Source: Polynucleobacter sp. MWH-HuK1 (GTDB lineage Bacteria > Pseudomonadota > Gammaproteobacteria > Burkholderiales > Burkholderiaceae). From it: a DNA stretch of 64,000 nt. The notes beneath the pieces were generated by a model. It worked only from the letters and a program-made list of their open reading frames with translations. It was not told where the DNA came from and did not search any database. The stretch lies in contig NZ_JACVPP010000001.1 in the NCBI RefSeq assembly GCF_018881815.1, positions 1,683,654-1,747,653 on the forward strand, written 5' to 3'. Each line of letters opens with the position of its first letter. Position 1 is the first letter of the stretch. Position numbers and translations under genes: made by a program. Of this stretch, positions 1 through 10,625 are shown one piece after another.

Positions 1-622
1 GGAAATCTCTCACCATCATTGGATAAGGATGTGGTCCTGCAACAGTTCCAATTATGTAGAAAGTGTTGTCTACGTTAGTCACCCAATCGCGCATTGCTTC
101 GTTAAGCGCATCTTTTAAAGTCTTAGTACCGGATTCCACTGGAACGACTTTGGCGCCGAGCAACTTCATGCGAAATACGTTTTGCGCTTGGCGCGCTACG
201 TCAACAGAACCTTGATATACCGTGCAGTCCAAGCCAAAGCGGGCGCAGATAGTGGCCGTGGCAACGCCATGCTGCCCTGCTCCAGTCTCAGCAATGATGC
301 GGGGCTTACCCATACGCTTAGCCAACATCGCCTGGCCAATCACGTTATTAATCTTGTGCGCACCAGTGTGATTTAAATCTTCACGCTTAAGATAGATCTG
401 CGCGCCACCGAGCATTTCACTCCAACGCTTAGCGTGATATACCGGCGATGGTCTGCCTACAAAGTGCTTGAGTTCGTAATGAAACTCTTCAATAAAATCT
501 GGATCGTTTTGATATTTTGCATAGGCTTCCTTGAGCTCATCCAATGCATACATCAATGTCTCAGAAACAAATACGCCACCATAGGGACCAAAGTGTCCTC
601 GTGCATCTGGCTTATCGTACAT
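1..622 (-). CDS. trpB: Tryptophan synthase beta chain (3' part outside window)
   Basis: TrpB condenses indole with serine to make tryptophan, using pyridoxal phosphate, in complex with TrpA. Translating from the ATG at 620-622 gives about 207 residues of the N-terminal half. It begins [16 protein letters not shown] and contains the cofactor segment HTGAHKINN, with the Schiff-base lysine at about residue 90, and the ETGAGQHG motif. A full TrpB is about 400 residues, so roughly half is cut off by the window edge; the reading frame is otherwise open. It lies 30 bases after trpF on the same strand, as usual in Burkholderiaceae, where trpA normally follows. Identification is secure. Confidence 0.95.
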   Translation of the reverse strand, partial: MYDKPDARGHFGPYGGVFVSETLMYALDELKEAYAKYQNDPDFIEEFHYELKHFVGRPSPVYHAKRWSEMLGGAQIYLKREDLNHTGAHKINNVIGQAMLAKRMGKPRIIAETGAGQHGVATATICARFGLDCTVYQGSVDVARQAQNVFRMKLLGAKVVPVESGTKTLKDALNEAMRDWVTNVDNTFYIIGTVAGPHPYPMMVRDF

Positions 623-652
623 AACTACCTCTTTTGATTTATTTACAGCAAA

Positions 653-1330
653 TTATTGGGATGATGGTTTCGCATCTGCTGCGCGTACTGCTTGAATAAA
701 TTGAGCCATGAGCGCAGGATCTTTGACACCCCTGCTGATTTCTACGCCACTGCTGACGTCAACTGCGCAAGGATGCAGGCGTGCAATCGCCTCGCCCACG
801 TTGTGCGCGTTCAATCCACCACTCAAAACGACCCGAGGCGCGTTTTCGCTTGCCCATGTCTCCGGTATTCCCTGCCAATCAAAAGGAACGCCTCCGCCCC
901 CATACCCCTCAACGAGGGCATCCAGCAGAAAAGCGTTTGCATGGCCATATTGTAGGGAAAAATCATCAAATGCAAAGCCTGTTCCTACTCGGGCAGCCTT
1001 CATCCAGGGCTCGCCTGCAGCAAGCTGGGCGCAGCGCTCAGGGGTCTCATCCCCATGAAACTGCCATAATGTGATTGAGGCATTAGCTCGAATAGCTGCA
1101 AATTGCTCATCTGTAGCGTTTACAACCAATCCAACGGCATCCACCCCTGCTGGAAGCCTAGAAATGAGCTGGGCGGCGATATTGGGGCTTACAGCCCGAA
1201 CACTTGGAGGGTAAAAAACGAAGCCAACTGCATCCACACCTGCGGCAACGGCTGCATCAATATCAGCAGATGTCTTTAAACCGCAGATTTTGACCCTGGT
1301 TCGGCCGGGAGAATATGTCAGTAAACCCAT
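653..1330 (-). CDS. trpF: Phosphoribosylanthranilate isomerase
   Basis: TrpF catalyses the Amadori rearrangement of phosphoribosylanthranilate in tryptophan synthesis. The chosen ATG at 1330 gives 225 residues, close to the family length. The (beta/alpha)8 barrel starts at RTRVKICGLK, carrying the catalytic cysteine; DAVGFVF and the phosphate-binding LSGGL segment follow, and the catalytic aspartate lies in AVDVSSGVE near the C terminus. A longer reading from 1411 would overlap truA by about 45 bases and add residues with no family counterpart, so the shorter start is preferred. It lies between truA and trpB in one transcription unit. Confidence 0.93.
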   Translation of the reverse strand: MGLLTYSPGRTRVKICGLKTSADIDAAVAAGVDAVGFVFYPPSVRAVSPNIAAQLISRLPAGVDAVGLVVNATDEQFAAIRANASITLWQFHGDETPERCAQLAAGEPWMKAARVGTGFAFDDFSLQYGHANAFLLDALVEGYGGGGVPFDWQGIPETWASENAPRVVLSGGLNAHNVGEAIARLHPCAVDVSSGVEISRGVKDPALMAQFIQAVRAADAKPSSQ

Positions 1331-1365
1331 AAATGAATGATAAGGCCTGGGGCCTATTATTTCCC

Positions 1366-2196
1366 CTACTTCCCGATAACCTTGGCGGGTAGCCAGGAGT
1401 TTTCCAGCCATGGCTGAGGAATGGCAAATTCTTCGGGATAAGTAATTTTAGCCAAGTACAGACCATCGGCCATAAAGGTTGGAGCGGCAATTTGCCGATT
1501 CTTGGCCGCCAACACTTCTGTCATCCATTCTGGCTTTTGTCTGCCTTGCCCGATTTGCAAGAAGCATCCAACAATGTTGCGGATCATATGATGCAAAAAG
1601 GCATTTCCACGAATCCGAAAATATACCCAAGGTTGCTCAGAAATAATCTCTATGGAGTAAATCGTTTTTACTGGGGTTTTACTCTGACATTCAGACGAGC
1701 GAAATGAACTGAAGTCATGCTCACCAATCAAACATTCAACAGATTTCTTCATTGCCTCTGCATCAAGCCAATGACCTGGTGGCAACATTAAATATCCTGC
1801 ACGTGAATGAGACATGGGTGAACGACAAGGCCCGGCCTGTAATGCGTAGATATATTCGCGCTCATACGCCGAGAAACGAGCGCTAAATTCATCGGAAACT
1901 GGCTTAGCCCAGTTCACCACAATTGACGGGGGCAAGAAGGAGTTCACACCCCTCACCCAAGAAAAATCTTCGCGCTCGACATTGGTATCAAAGTGCACTA
2001 CCTGCCCAAGAGCATGAACTCCAGCATCAGTTCTACCTGCGGTGATGGTATTGATGGGATATTCTGCACTCGCCTGCTCACCAACAAAAGCAGTGATTGC
2101 TTTTTCTAATTCGTCTTGTACGGTGTTGTGATTGACCTGAGTTTGCCAACCAGAATATGGGCTGCCGTCATACTGAAGGCCAAGGGCTATACGCAT
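1366..2196 (-). CDS. truA: tRNA pseudouridine(38-40) synthase TruA
   Basis: TruA makes pseudouridine at positions 38-40 of the tRNA anticodon arm. The start at 2196 gives 276 residues and begins [18 protein letters not shown], the typical TruA opening. The catalytic aspartate is in [10 protein letters not shown] at about residue 60. The C-terminal part has the [15 protein letters not shown] block typical of the family. The frame stays open up to 2262, but that extension runs into fimV and lacks family similarity. The start lies one base after the fimV stop, indicating translational coupling. It is followed by trpF, matching the conserved fimV-truA-trpF order in betaproteobacteria. Confidence 0.95.
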   Translation of the reverse strand: MRIALGLQYDGSPYSGWQTQVNHNTVQDELEKAITAFVGEQASAEYPINTITAGRTDAGVHALGQVVHFDTNVEREDFSWVRGVNSFLPPSIVVNWAKPVSDEFSARFSAYEREYIYALQAGPCRSPMSHSRAGYLMLPPGHWLDAEAMKKSVECLIGEHDFSSFRSSECQSKTPVKTIYSIEIISEQPWVYFRIRGNAFLHHMIRNIVGCFLQIGQGRQKPEWMTEVLAAKNRQIAAPTFMADGLYLAKITYPEEFAIPQPWLENSWLPAKVIGK

Positions 2197-2197
2197 A

Positions 2198-3595
2198 TTA
2201 GGTGTTGCGATGCGAGATTTCTGCCAACAAGCCCTGTGCTTCAATGGTAATTGCAGGGTCAACCGAATTGCTCATTCGGAGCACCTCATCCAAAGACTTT
2301 TTAGCGGCAGAAAAATCTTCAATCGTGATGTAAGCGCGTGCCAAATTGAGTTTGACGCGCAAGGTATCTGCTAGAGGATCAGAAGCCGGGACTGCTGTAA
2401 CTGATGGCGTCGCTTTTGCAGGCTTTGAAAGATCAAGATCAATCCCCTCAAACAATGCTTTAGTGCGAGCTGGCATTTCAGAAGCAGATCCTGCAGCAGG
2501 CTTCTCATCTTGCTGATTTTCTTCTTTACTTGCTTGATGGGCATGCGCATAAATAACTGATGTCTCTGAACGACGCGCATTACGAGCTAAGCCCCACAGA
2601 AGCAGACCGGTTAGAGCAATTAAACTAATAGCCAAAATAGCTGAGCCAAAGCCACCTAAACCAAAATTACTATCTATCACCTTCTTCTCTTTTGATTTAC
2701 CCAAGAGCCTTTGCAAATCGGCAATATTCTTTTCCAATTCAGCGACACGGGCTTTAGTTTGCTCAAGCATCTTCTCTTGAGCGACCAACTCTTCAGTGTA
2801 GCGACGCTCTTCCTCATTACCCTCAGCGCTTGAACCAATCTTTAAACGATCTTTTGGCGCTACCTCCACCGACTTGGCGGCATTTGTTCCAGCGCCTAAA
2901 TTAGCACCCTTACCATCATGCTCCGCACGCCACTCTTCATTAGCGTCGGCAACAAATTGATTTGCTTCTGCAGGACTGATTGAGCCCAACAAGGCCTGAC
3001 TTGGCTTAGTTAACTCAGCGCCAGCAGCCAAGCGATTAATACTGCCGCTAGCAAAGGCATCCGGATTGGCTTTATACAAAGCCATTATGGTTTGATCAAG
3101 GGTAGCACCCTCTAGTTGAGGCGCAATAGTGGCAGCAATCTCAGATAAGGTTTGACCTGGCTTTACAGTGATTTTTTGTACATCACCCAGTAATAACGTA
3201 AATGTCTTAGTAATACTTCCGCTCGACCAATTGAGATTGACCAATACATCCAGGAATGGATCATCTGTCATGGGAACAGAGTCAACTGTTTCAACAAGCA
3301 CCATTAACTGCTCTTGACGATTGCGATAGACCATCGCCTGTGGATTTAACTGCAGTATCTTTTGAGAGATTCCGAGGCGCTCATATCCAGCCTTATTCGG
3401 CATCACCACATTCAGACTCGATAAAGCACCTTGCTCGTCCGCTCCCACCCGAATAGGAATTTCTACTCGTAATGGTTCACCTGGGCGAGACTGGAGTTGC
3501 GGCGCGCCTAACGAGATTGCAGCGACGTGGTAAGACCAGCTTAGCCAAACAAAGCAAAGGAGCTTTAAAAAGCGTAATTGGCTAAGACGTAGCAT
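2198..3595 (-). CDS. fimV: FimV-like cell-pole / type IV pilus assembly protein
   Basis: FimV proteins are inner-membrane peptidoglycan-binding proteins that help assemble type IV pili and organise the cell pole. With the start at 3595 the product has 465 residues. It shows a signal peptide ending near HVAAIS, the FimV N-terminal domain ([20 protein letters not shown]), a LysM-like segment ([16 protein letters not shown]), a coiled coil around [17 protein letters not shown], one membrane segment ([20 protein letters not shown]), and a short TPR-like C terminus ([14 protein letters not shown]). It is much shorter than Pseudomonas FimV. The longer reading from 3688 would overlap asd. It lies between asd and truA in the order usual for the group. 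Confidence 0.88.
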   Translation of the reverse strand: MLRLSQLRFLKLLCFVWLSWSYHVAAISLGAPQLQSRPGEPLRVEIPIRVGADEQGALSSLNVVMPNKAGYERLGISQKILQLNPQAMVYRNRQEQLMVLVETVDSVPMTDDPFLDVLVNLNWSSGSITKTFTLLLGDVQKITVKPGQTLSEIAATIAPQLEGATLDQTIMALYKANPDAFASGSINRLAAGAELTKPSQALLGSISPAEANQFVADANEEWRAEHDGKGANLGAGTNAAKSVEVAPKDRLKIGSSAEGNEEERRYTEELVAQEKMLEQTKARVAELEKNIADLQRLLGKSKEKKVIDSNFGLGGFGSAILAISLIALTGLLLWGLARNARRSETSVIYAHAHQASKEENQQDEKPAAGSASEMPARTKALFEGIDLDLSKPAKATPSVTAVPASDPLADTLRVKLNLARAYITIEDFSAAKKSLDEVLRMSNSVDPAITIEAQGLLAEISHRNT

Positions 3596-3605
3596 CAAAT
3601 TCAGA

Positions 3606-4763
3606 TTACTTTTCGAGCAAAATGCGAAGCATACGACGCAATGGCTCAGCAGCACCCCACAGGAGTTGGTCGCCAACAGTGAATGCACCCAAATACTCTG
3701 GACCCATTGCCATCTTATGCAAACGACCGATAGGCACAGTCAATGTGCCACTGATAGCTGCAGGAGATAAATCACGCTCAGTTGTTTCACGATCATTTGG
3801 AACCACTTTGACCCACTGATTATCCGCAGCCAAAATTGCCTCAATCTCTGTGAGTGGAATATCTTTTTTGAGTTTTACAGTCAGGCCTTGTGAGTGGCAG
3901 CGCATCGCACCAACACGCACACATAGACCATCAATTGGAATACTGCCTGGCGTACGGAATGCTGGACGACCCAAGATCTTATTGAACTCAGCACCACCCT
4001 TCCACTCTTCTTTAGTTTGACCGTTTTCAACGGGCACATCAATCCATGGAATCAAACTACCTGCTAATGCAGTATTGCGGAAATTTTTCTTCGGAAAATT
4101 AGCAGAGCGCAAGGTCTCAGTAACTTTGCGATCAATATCTAAAATCCATGAAGATGGGTCAGCCAACTCAGTAGCTACGCTGTCACGTAATGCACCCATT
4201 TGCAAGAGCAATTCGCGCATATTCTGTGCACCAGCACCAGAGGCCGCTTGGTAAGTCATGGCGCTGATCCACTCAACCATATCAGCCTTCACCAGGCCAC
4301 CCATTGCCATCATCATCAAACTCACGGTGCAATTAGCACCAATCCAATTCTTGCCGCCTGCAGCCAAAGCTTTATCGATCACTGGGCGATTCACTGGATC
4401 CAAAACTAATACAGCGTCATCTTTCATGCGCAGCGCACTAGCAGCATCAATCCAATGACCATTCCACCCTGCAGCGCGTAGTTTAGGGAAGATGTCGTTG
4501 GTGTAGTCGCCACCCTGACATGTCAAGATGATGTCGCAACGTGATAATGCCTTGATGTCGTTAGCATCTTGTAGAGTACTTTCGCTCTTGGTAACTTTTT
4601 TACCATTAAGGAGCGGCACTTCACCACCCGCTTGGCTGGTACTAAAAAATACTGGCTCGATCAGATCAAAATCCTTCTCAGCCAACATTCTCTCCATGAG
4701 AACGCTACCAACCATACCGCGCCAGCCAACTAAACCAACCAAAGGTGTATTTGTATTTGCCAT
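3606..4763 (-). CDS. asd: Aspartate-semialdehyde dehydrogenase
   Basis: Asd reduces beta-aspartyl phosphate to aspartate semialdehyde, the branch point to lysine/diaminopimelate, threonine and methionine. The product has 385 residues. The NADP-binding start [18 protein letters not shown] is clear, and the catalytic cysteine sits in [15 protein letters not shown] at about residue 145. It belongs to the long Gram-negative Asd type, with [11 protein letters not shown] near the C terminus. It is placed between leuB and fimV, a common betaproteobacterial arrangement, 58 bases downstream of leuB and 10 bases before fimV. Confidence 0.95.
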   Translation of the reverse strand: MANTNTPLVGLVGWRGMVGSVLMERMLAEKDFDLIEPVFFSTSQAGGEVPLLNGKKVTKSESTLQDANDIKALSRCDIILTCQGGDYTNDIFPKLRAAGWNGHWIDAASALRMKDDAVLVLDPVNRPVIDKALAAGGKNWIGANCTVSLMMMAMGGLVKADMVEWISAMTYQAASGAGAQNMRELLLQMGALRDSVATELADPSSWILDIDRKVTETLRSANFPKKNFRNTALAGSLIPWIDVPVENGQTKEEWKGGAEFNKILGRPAFRTPGSIPIDGLCVRVGAMRCHSQGLTVKLKKDIPLTEIEAILAADNQWVKVVPNDRETTERDLSPAAISGTLTVPIGRLHKMAMGPEYLGAFTVGDQLLWGAAEPLRRMLRILLEK

Positions 4764-4821
4764 TATGTTAACTATCTAGTGAATTTGAGTTCTGTTTAGG
4801 TTTTTTTGTTTGTTTTATTGC

Positions 4822-5892
4822 TTATGCAAGTGCTGCAACAACGGCATCACCCATTTCAATGGTGGATACTTTTTTCGTACCTTCAGTATAAATATCAGCC
4901 GTACGCAATCCTTGCGCTAATACTTTCTGAACTGCCTTTTCAATTCGGTCCGCCTCAGCAGGCATTCCCAAGGAGTAGCGCAACATCATAGCGGCAGACA
5001 AAATCGTTGCCAATGGATTGGCAATACCTTTACCAGCAATATCCGGTGCAGAGCCATGACTTGGCTCATATAAACCCTTGTTGTTCTTATCCAATGATGC
5101 AGAAGGTAGCATACCAATCGAGCCAGTCAACATAGCTGCTTCGTCAGACAGAATATCACCAAACAAATTACCGGTGACTACCACGTCAAACGCCTTAGGT
5201 GCTTTAACTAGCTGCATTGCAGCGTTATCAACATACATATGTGATAACTCAACGTCTGGATACTCTTTTGAAATACGAATCATTACTTCACGCCAAAGTT
5301 GTGAAGTTTCCAATACGTTCGCCTTATCAACGCTACATACTTTCTTGCCACGCTTACGTGCAGCTTGAAAAGCAACGTGTCCAATACGCTCTACTTCTGG
5401 CTCGCTATAGTGCATAGTGTCAAAGCCTTCACGAGCCCCTTTAAACAAAGGTAACTCTGAAGTACGAATGCCACGTGGCTGACCAAAATAAATATCGCCA
5501 TTCAGTTCACGCACAATCAAAATATCTAAACCGCCAATAATTTCCGGTTTAAGACTTGATGCAGCAGTCAATTCTGGATAGCAAATAGCTGGCCTAAAGT
5601 TTGCAAACAACTCTAAATTTTTTCGCAAACCCAGGATCGCTTGTTCAGGACGCAGTTCGCGAGCAAGGGTGTCGTATTTCCAATCACCTACCGCACCAAA
5701 CAAAATAGCATCGGCTTTTTTAGCCAACTCAAGTGTTGCTGGTGGCAAAGGATGACCAGCAACGTCATAGGCAGCTCCACCGACTGGGGCCTCTTCTAAA
5801 TCAAACTTGGGGCCAAGGGCTAAGAGTACTCGAACGGCTTGAGCAACGATTTCCGGGCCGATACCATCGCCCGGTAGAACTGCAATTTTCAT
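4822..5892 (-). CDS. leuB: 3-isopropylmalate dehydrogenase
   Basis: LeuB oxidatively decarboxylates 3-isopropylmalate in leucine synthesis, using NAD and Mg/Mn. The product has 356 residues, the usual length. It starts [16 protein letters not shown] and carries the substrate-binding [22 protein letters not shown] region and the catalytic [14 protein letters not shown] segment. The metal-binding aspartates are in [15 protein letters not shown] and the NAD-binding loop is [18 protein letters not shown]. It lies 23 bases after leuD and is co-directional with leuC, leuD and asd. Confidence 0.96.
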   Translation of the reverse strand: MKIAVLPGDGIGPEIVAQAVRVLLALGPKFDLEEAPVGGAAYDVAGHPLPPATLELAKKADAILFGAVGDWKYDTLARELRPEQAILGLRKNLELFANFRPAICYPELTAASSLKPEIIGGLDILIVRELNGDIYFGQPRGIRTSELPLFKGAREGFDTMHYSEPEVERIGHVAFQAARKRGKKVCSVDKANVLETSQLWREVMIRISKEYPDVELSHMYVDNAAMQLVKAPKAFDVVVTGNLFGDILSDEAAMLTGSIGMLPSASLDKNNKGLYEPSHGSAPDIAGKGIANPLATILSAAMMLRYSLGMPAEADRIEKAVQKVLAQGLRTADIYTEGTKKVSTIEMGDAVVAALA

Positions 5893-5915
5893 GAAAGGCC
5901 TTTAAATCAACGAAA

Positions 5916-6563
5916 TTACGGCAATTGTGTCGCAAGCCAAGGCATCTTAAGAATGCGCTCGGCTTCATAAGCCTTAATTTTATCTGCATGTCGCAGAGTT
6001 AAGCCAATATCGTCTAAGCCATTGAGGAGGCAATACTTCCTGAAGGGGGCAACATCGAAGCTATAAGCGGTGCCATCAGGGGTAATGACCTGCTGAGCCT
6101 CTAGATCAATCGTCAACTGATAACCATTGAAAGCCATGGTTTCATTAAAAAGGTGATCAACCTGCATTTCTGTCAAAACAATGGGTAAAACGCCATTTTT
6201 GAAGCAGTTGTTATAAAAAATATCTGCAAAGCTGGGGGCAATAACCGCTCTAAAGCCATATTGCTCTAGTGCCCATGGCGCATGTTCACGGGAACTGCCG
6301 CAACCAAAGTTCTTGCGGGCCAGCAGAATACCTGCGCCCTTATAGCGTGGATGATTGAGAACAAAGTCTGGATTAATTGGACGAGTGCTGCAATCTTGAC
6401 CAGGCTCACCATGGTCTAAATAGCGCCATTCATCAAAGAGGTTTTGCCCAAAACCAGTCTTTTTAATAGACTTTAAAAATTGCTTTGGAATAATGGCATC
6501 GGTATCTACGTTCTCGCGATTAAGTGGAGCAACTAAACCTTTGTATACCGTAAATTTTTCCAT
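5916..6563 (-). CDS. leuD: 3-isopropylmalate dehydratase small subunit
   Basis: LeuD is the swivelling small subunit that pairs with LeuC to isomerise 2- to 3-isopropylmalate. The product has 215 residues. Visible motifs are [14 protein letters not shown] near the N terminus and [11 protein letters not shown], which contributes active-site residues, followed by [16 protein letters not shown]. It lies between leuB and a small lipoprotein gene that separates it from leuC. Such an insertion between the two subunit genes is seen in other Burkholderiales, so it is not in itself evidence of disruption. Confidence 0.96.
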   Translation of the reverse strand: MEKFTVYKGLVAPLNRENVDTDAIIPKQFLKSIKKTGFGQNLFDEWRYLDHGEPGQDCSTRPINPDFVLNHPRYKGAGILLARKNFGCGSSREHAPWALEQYGFRAVIAPSFADIFYNNCFKNGVLPIVLTEMQVDHLFNETMAFNGYQLTIDLEAQQVITPDGTAYSFDVAPFRKYCLLNGLDDIGLTLRHADKIKAYEAERILKMPWLATQLP

Positions 6564-6595
6564 GATTCGACTTTTGCTCTATTTACTCTAGTTAT

Positions 6596-6802
6596 TTACT
6601 TCACAGGAGTAACGACAACGTCCTTACCCTTTGTTTGAGATTGATTGCCTTGTTGTGTATTGCTCGATCCCCCCATGGAAGTTCCCATGTTCTGCAAATC
6701 TTTGCCCATGCCTTCCATTGTGCTGCTGCAGGCTGAAATCACTAAGCCAGCAATACCAACAATGGCTAATCTGGAAATTAAAGAGAGTGAAGAAAATTTC
6801 AT
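6596..6802 (-). CDS. Small entericidin-like lipoprotein
   Basis: This is a 68-residue protein with a hydrophobic signal (LAIVGIAGLVISAC) ending in a lipobox, Ile-Ser-Ala-Cys. Lipidation and membrane anchoring are therefore expected. The mature part is short and rich in Gly, Ser, Gln and Met (STMEGMGKDLQNMG), resembling the entericidin EcnA/EcnB family. That family is small lipoproteins with a poorly defined stress or toxin/antidote role. The gene sits 12 bases after leuC and 32 bases before leuD, so it is probably co-transcribed with leucine synthesis genes. The family assignment rests on the pattern only. Its function here is unknown. Confidence 0.7.
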   Translation of the reverse strand: MKFSSLSLISRLAIVGIAGLVISACSSTMEGMGKDLQNMGTSMGGSSNTQQGNQSQTKGKDVVVTPVK

Positions 6803-6814
6803 CGATTAGTTTCC

Positions 6815-8224
6815 TTATGAAATCTTGCGAACGTCAACAAAGTGACCTTCAATTGCAGCAGCGGCTGCCATGGCAGGACTTACTAAATGAGTGCGACCAC
6901 CATTACCCTGGCGACCTTCAAAGTTACGATTAGAAGTTGAGGCACAACGCTCGCCTGGCTCCAAGCGATCAGCGTTCATTGCCAAACACATAGAGCATCC
7001 TGGCTCACGCCATTCAAAACCAGCAGCTTTGAAAATACGATCCAAACCTTCGCGTTCTGCCTGAGCTTTAACCAAACCAGAGCCAGGAACCACTAAAGCC
7101 AACTTGACATTAGGTGAAACTTTTTTACCTATACGATCTACTACTTTTGCGGCAGCACGGATATCTTCAATACGACTATTGGTACAAGATCCAATAAATA
7201 CTTTATCAACAGAGATGCTGCTGATTGGGGTATTTGGATTAAGGTCCATGTACTGCAGAGCACGCTCCATGGCAGAGCGCTTGTTCGGATCACGCTCCTT
7301 TTCTGGATCAGGAACGCGATCGCTAATTGCGAGTACCATTTCTGGAGATGTTCCCCAGGTAACTTGTGGAGCAATTTCTTCAGCGCGCAATTCAACTACA
7401 GCATCAAATTTCGCATCTGGATCAGAGTGCAAAGTTCTCCAATACTGCAATGCTTGCAACATTGCAGGGCCTTTAGGCGCATATGGACGACCTTGAATGT
7501 ACTCAATAGTTGTTTCATCTACAGCAACTAAACCAGCACGTGCGCCAGCTTCAATTGCCATATTGCATAAAGTCATGCGCCCTTCCATCGAAAGATCGCG
7601 AATTGCTTCGCCAGCAAATTCAATGGTGTAACCAGTGCCACCAGCTGTACCAATCTTACCGATAACGGCAAGAACAATATCTTTAGCGGTAGAGCCAGGC
7701 TGTAAACGGCCATCTACTTTTACCAACATGTTCTTGCTCTTTTTCATCAACAAGGTTTGAGTTGCCAGTACATGTTCAACTTCAGAGGTGCCGATACCAA
7801 ATGCCAAGGCACCAAATGCACCATGAGTACTTGTATGAGAATCACCGCAAACAACTGTCATTCCAGGCAAGGTGGCACCCTGCTCCGGTCCTATCACGTG
7901 AACAATCCCTTGACGGGTATCGTTCATTTTGTATTGGGTAATACCAAAGGCATCGCAGTTCTGATCCAAGGTATCTACTTGTAACTTAGAAATTGGATCA
8001 GTAATACCTTCAGAGCGATCCGTTGTCGGAACGTTGTGATCAGATACTGCGAGATTGGCGGAGATGCGCCAAACAGGACGACCAGCTAAATTTAAACCTT
8101 CAAATGCCTGAGGACTGGTTACCTCGTGAAGCAACTGACGATCAATATAAATCGTGGCTGTGCCATCCTCTTCAGAGTAAACAACGTGGTCATCCCACAA
8201 TTTGTCATAAAGCGTACGAGACAT
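6815..8224 (-). CDS. leuC: 3-isopropylmalate dehydratase large subunit
   Basis: LeuC is the aconitase-family [4Fe-4S] subunit of isopropylmalate isomerase. The product has 469 residues, the normal length. The cluster cysteines are visible in [14 protein letters not shown] and in [11 protein letters not shown], and [22 protein letters not shown] is the family signature. It starts 17 bases downstream of gltA, so leucine synthesis and citrate synthase probably share a transcript. The partner leuD lies downstream beyond the small lipoprotein gene. Confidence 0.97.
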   Translation of the reverse strand: MSRTLYDKLWDDHVVYSEEDGTATIYIDRQLLHEVTSPQAFEGLNLAGRPVWRISANLAVSDHNVPTTDRSEGITDPISKLQVDTLDQNCDAFGITQYKMNDTRQGIVHVIGPEQGATLPGMTVVCGDSHTSTHGAFGALAFGIGTSEVEHVLATQTLLMKKSKNMLVKVDGRLQPGSTAKDIVLAVIGKIGTAGGTGYTIEFAGEAIRDLSMEGRMTLCNMAIEAGARAGLVAVDETTIEYIQGRPYAPKGPAMLQALQYWRTLHSDPDAKFDAVVELRAEEIAPQVTWGTSPEMVLAISDRVPDPEKERDPNKRSAMERALQYMDLNPNTPISSISVDKVFIGSCTNSRIEDIRAAAKVVDRIGKKVSPNVKLALVVPGSGLVKAQAEREGLDRIFKAAGFEWREPGCSMCLAMNADRLEPGERCASTSNRNFEGRQGNGGRTHLVSPAMAAAAAIEGHFVDVRKIS

Positions 8225-8241
8225 GAGTGACCTTAAAAACC

Positions 8242-9555
8242 TTATTTACGAACTGTAATGTTTGGAACCTTACGTGCTGTTTCACCAACATACAACTGAC
8301 GTGGACGACCAATCTTGTACTCAGGATCAGTAATCATTTCTTCCCACTGAGCAATCCAGCCTACAGTTCTTGCCAAGGCAAAAATACAAGTAAACATTTC
8401 TGTTGGAATGCCTAAAGCGCGTTGAACGATTCCTGAGTAGAAGTCTACGTTTGGATAGAGCTTACGACTTACGAAGTAGTCATCTTCCAATGCAATCTTC
8501 TCAAGTGTCATTGCCAACTTGAACAATGGGTCATCTTGCAAGCCCAATTCATTCAATACTTCGTAGCAAGTCTCACGCATTAATTTAGCGCGTGGGTCAA
8601 AGTTTTTGTAAACACGGTGACCGAAGCCCATCAAGCGAACACTAGAGTTCTTGTCTTTTACTTGAGCGATAAATTCATGAATCTTATCCACGCCACCCTG
8701 AGCTTGAATTTCATTCAACATCTGCAAGCAAGCTTCATTTGCACCGCCATGCGCTGGACCCCAGAGACAAGCAATACCAGCAGAAATAGCTGCAAATGGA
8801 TTTGTGCCTGAAGAACCGCACAAACGCACTGTAGAAGTAGAAGCATTTTGTTCGTGGTCAGCATGCAATGTGAAGATGCGATCCAAAGCGCGAACCAATA
8901 CTGGGTTCACTTTGTACTCTTCACATGGTGTTGCGAACATCATGCGCATAAAGTTTGCTGTATATGACAAAGAGTTATCTGGATAGATAAATGGCTGTCC
9001 TACGGAGTACTTGTAAGCCATCGCTACTAATGTAGGCATCTTTGCAATCAAGCGAATTTGAGCAACTTCACGTGCATGCGGATCGCTGTAATCAATCTCA
9101 TCATGGTAGAAAGCAGCCATTGCACCAACCAATCCAGTCAAGACGGACATTGGATGTGCATCACGACGGAAGCCACGCAAGAAGAATTGCATTTGCTCAT
9201 GAACCATAGTGTGGTGCATGACCATTTCATCAAATGCTTTTTTCTCAGTAGCGTTTGGCAGTTCGCCATTGATTAAGAGGTAGCAAACTTCTAAGAAGTC
9301 ACAGTTATTTGCTAAATCTTCAATTGGGTAACCGCGATAGAGCAACTCGCCCTTGTCGCCATCAATATAGGTAATTTTGCTATTGCAAGATGCAGTAGAC
9401 AGAAAGCCTGAATCGTAAGTGAACTTACCGGTCTGACCATAGAGCTTACGAATGTCAATTACGTCAGGGCCTACTGTCCCTTTGTAAATTGGCAGATCAA
9501 TATCTGGTGTTCCATCCGAAAACGAGAGTTTTGCTTTGATGTCCGATTCAATCAT
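8242..9555 (-). CDS. gltA: Citrate synthase (type II)
   Basis: GltA condenses oxaloacetate with acetyl-CoA at the entry of the TCA cycle. The 437-residue length fits the hexameric, NADH-sensitive type of Gram-negative bacteria. Active-site histidines are seen in [11 protein letters not shown] and in [11 protein letters not shown], and [15 protein letters not shown] carries the third conserved block. The N-terminal beta-rich part ([20 protein letters not shown]) is also typical. It lies about 80 bases after sdhE, continuing the succinate dehydrogenase block. Confidence 0.97.
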   Translation of the reverse strand: MIESDIKAKLSFSDGTPDIDLPIYKGTVGPDVIDIRKLYGQTGKFTYDSGFLSTASCNSKITYIDGDKGELLYRGYPIEDLANNCDFLEVCYLLINGELPNATEKKAFDEMVMHHTMVHEQMQFFLRGFRRDAHPMSVLTGLVGAMAAFYHDEIDYSDPHAREVAQIRLIAKMPTLVAMAYKYSVGQPFIYPDNSLSYTANFMRMMFATPCEEYKVNPVLVRALDRIFTLHADHEQNASTSTVRLCGSSGTNPFAAISAGIACLWGPAHGGANEACLQMLNEIQAQGGVDKIHEFIAQVKDKNSSVRLMGFGHRVYKNFDPRAKLMRETCYEVLNELGLQDDPLFKLAMTLEKIALEDDYFVSRKLYPNVDFYSGIVQRALGIPTEMFTCIFALARTVGWIAQWEEMITDPEYKIGRPRQLYVGETARKVPNITVRK

Positions 9556-9637
9556 TTCTAATCCTTAGTCATTCAAAATTATGATTAATACACTATTCAT
9601 TCATGCATTTATACGCTTACTGCACCAAAAGGCTGAA

Positions 9638-9907
9638 TTACTTCTCTCTCAGTCTTTGTAAAACCAGTTTGAAAGAGTCTGTTTGCACCTCTTTCTCCAA
9701 GCCTTCTACAGAATCTTTACGACCAATCAATAAATCCATTAAGTCGTTGTCATCCAGAGCCAATAGCTGGGTTAATACTTTTCCATCTTCAACGCTTAAC
9801 TGAGTGCCATAGCGCTCAAAGAAACGTTGCAGAATTAAATCATTCTCTAGCAAGCCCCTGCGAGCATCACTTTTTAAACGATATAACTCTGCATTTCCGA
9901 GGGTCAT
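9638..9907 (-). CDS. sdhE: FAD assembly factor SdhE
   Basis: SdhE assists covalent attachment of FAD to the succinate dehydrogenase flavoprotein. The product is 89 residues, the expected size, and carries the [10 protein letters not shown] segment, matching the conserved RGxxE motif. The start codon overlaps the sdhB stop by four bases (ATGA), implying translational coupling. Its position just after sdhB, with the flavoprotein SdhA encoded two genes upstream, supports the assignment. Confidence 0.93.
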   Translation of the reverse strand: MTLGNAELYRLKSDARRGLLENDLILQRFFERYGTQLSVEDGKVLTQLLALDDNDLMDLLIGRKDSVEGLEKEVQTDSFKLVLQRLREK

Positions 9908-10608
9908 ACTGCCCTACGAACCATCAACTCCTTGATCTTGCCAATTGCCTTAGTTGGATTCAAGTGCTTAGGACATACGTCCACGCAATTCATGATGGTA
10001 TGGCAACGGAACAAGCGATATGGATCTTCTAAGTTATCTAAACGCTGCGCAGTTTCTTCATCACGGCTATCGGCAATAAAGCGATATGCCTGCAACAAGC
10101 CAGCTGGGCCAACAAACTTATCTGGATTCCACCAGAATGATGGGCATGATGTTGAGCAAGATGCGCACAAGATGCACTCGTACAAGCCATTTAACTCTTC
10201 ACGCTCTTCAGGACTCTGGAGACGCTCTTTTTCAGGAGGCGGATTGTCATTTACCAAGTAAGGCTTGATAGACAAGTATTGCTTGAAGAACAAAGTCATG
10301 TCGACGATCAAATCACGTACGACTGGCAAGCCAGGCAATGGCCGTAATGTGATGACCTTAGGCAAAGTCAACATATTGGTCAAGCAAGCCAAGCCGTTTT
10401 TACCGTTGATGTTCATTGCATCTGAACCGCACACGCCTTCACGGCATGAGCGACGATAAGAAATGGTTTCGTCTTGCTTCTTCAAAGAAATCAAAGCATC
10501 CAACAACATACGTTCACCAGTGAGTTCTAACTCATAGCGTTGCATGCGTGGAGCTGCATCAACATCTGGATCGTAGCGGTAAATTTCGAATATACGGATA
10601 TCACTCAT
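9904..10608 (-). CDS. sdhB: Succinate dehydrogenase iron-sulfur subunit
   Basis: SdhB transfers electrons from the flavoprotein to quinone through three iron-sulfur clusters. The product has 234 residues. The [2Fe-2S] cysteines are in [22 protein letters not shown], which spans slightly over twenty residues and is named here by its ends SCREGVCG and GKNGLAC. The C-terminal clusters use [16 protein letters not shown] and [17 protein letters not shown]. It follows sdhA after 17 bases and overlaps sdhE. Confidence 0.97.
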   Translation of the reverse strand: MSDIRIFEIYRYDPDVDAAPRMQRYELELTGERMLLDALISLKKQDETISYRRSCREGVCGSDAMNINGKNGLACLTNMLTLPKVITLRPLPGLPVVRDLIVDMTLFFKQYLSIKPYLVNDNPPPEKERLQSPEEREELNGLYECILCASCSTSCPSFWWNPDKFVGPAGLLQAYRFIADSRDEETAQRLDNLEDPYRLFRCHTIMNCVDVCPKHLNPTKAIGKIKELMVRRAV

Positions 10609-10625
10609 TTTCTATTTCTCTTCGC

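Noticed and set aside
434..637. Plus-strand open frame of 67 codons near the window start
   Set aside because: It lies opposite the clearly conserved N-terminal half of trpB and has no family features; a shadow frame.
1331..1411. Longer N terminus for trpF starting at 1411
   Set aside because: It would overlap the end of truA, and the added residues have no counterpart in TrpF; the ATG at 1330 is better.
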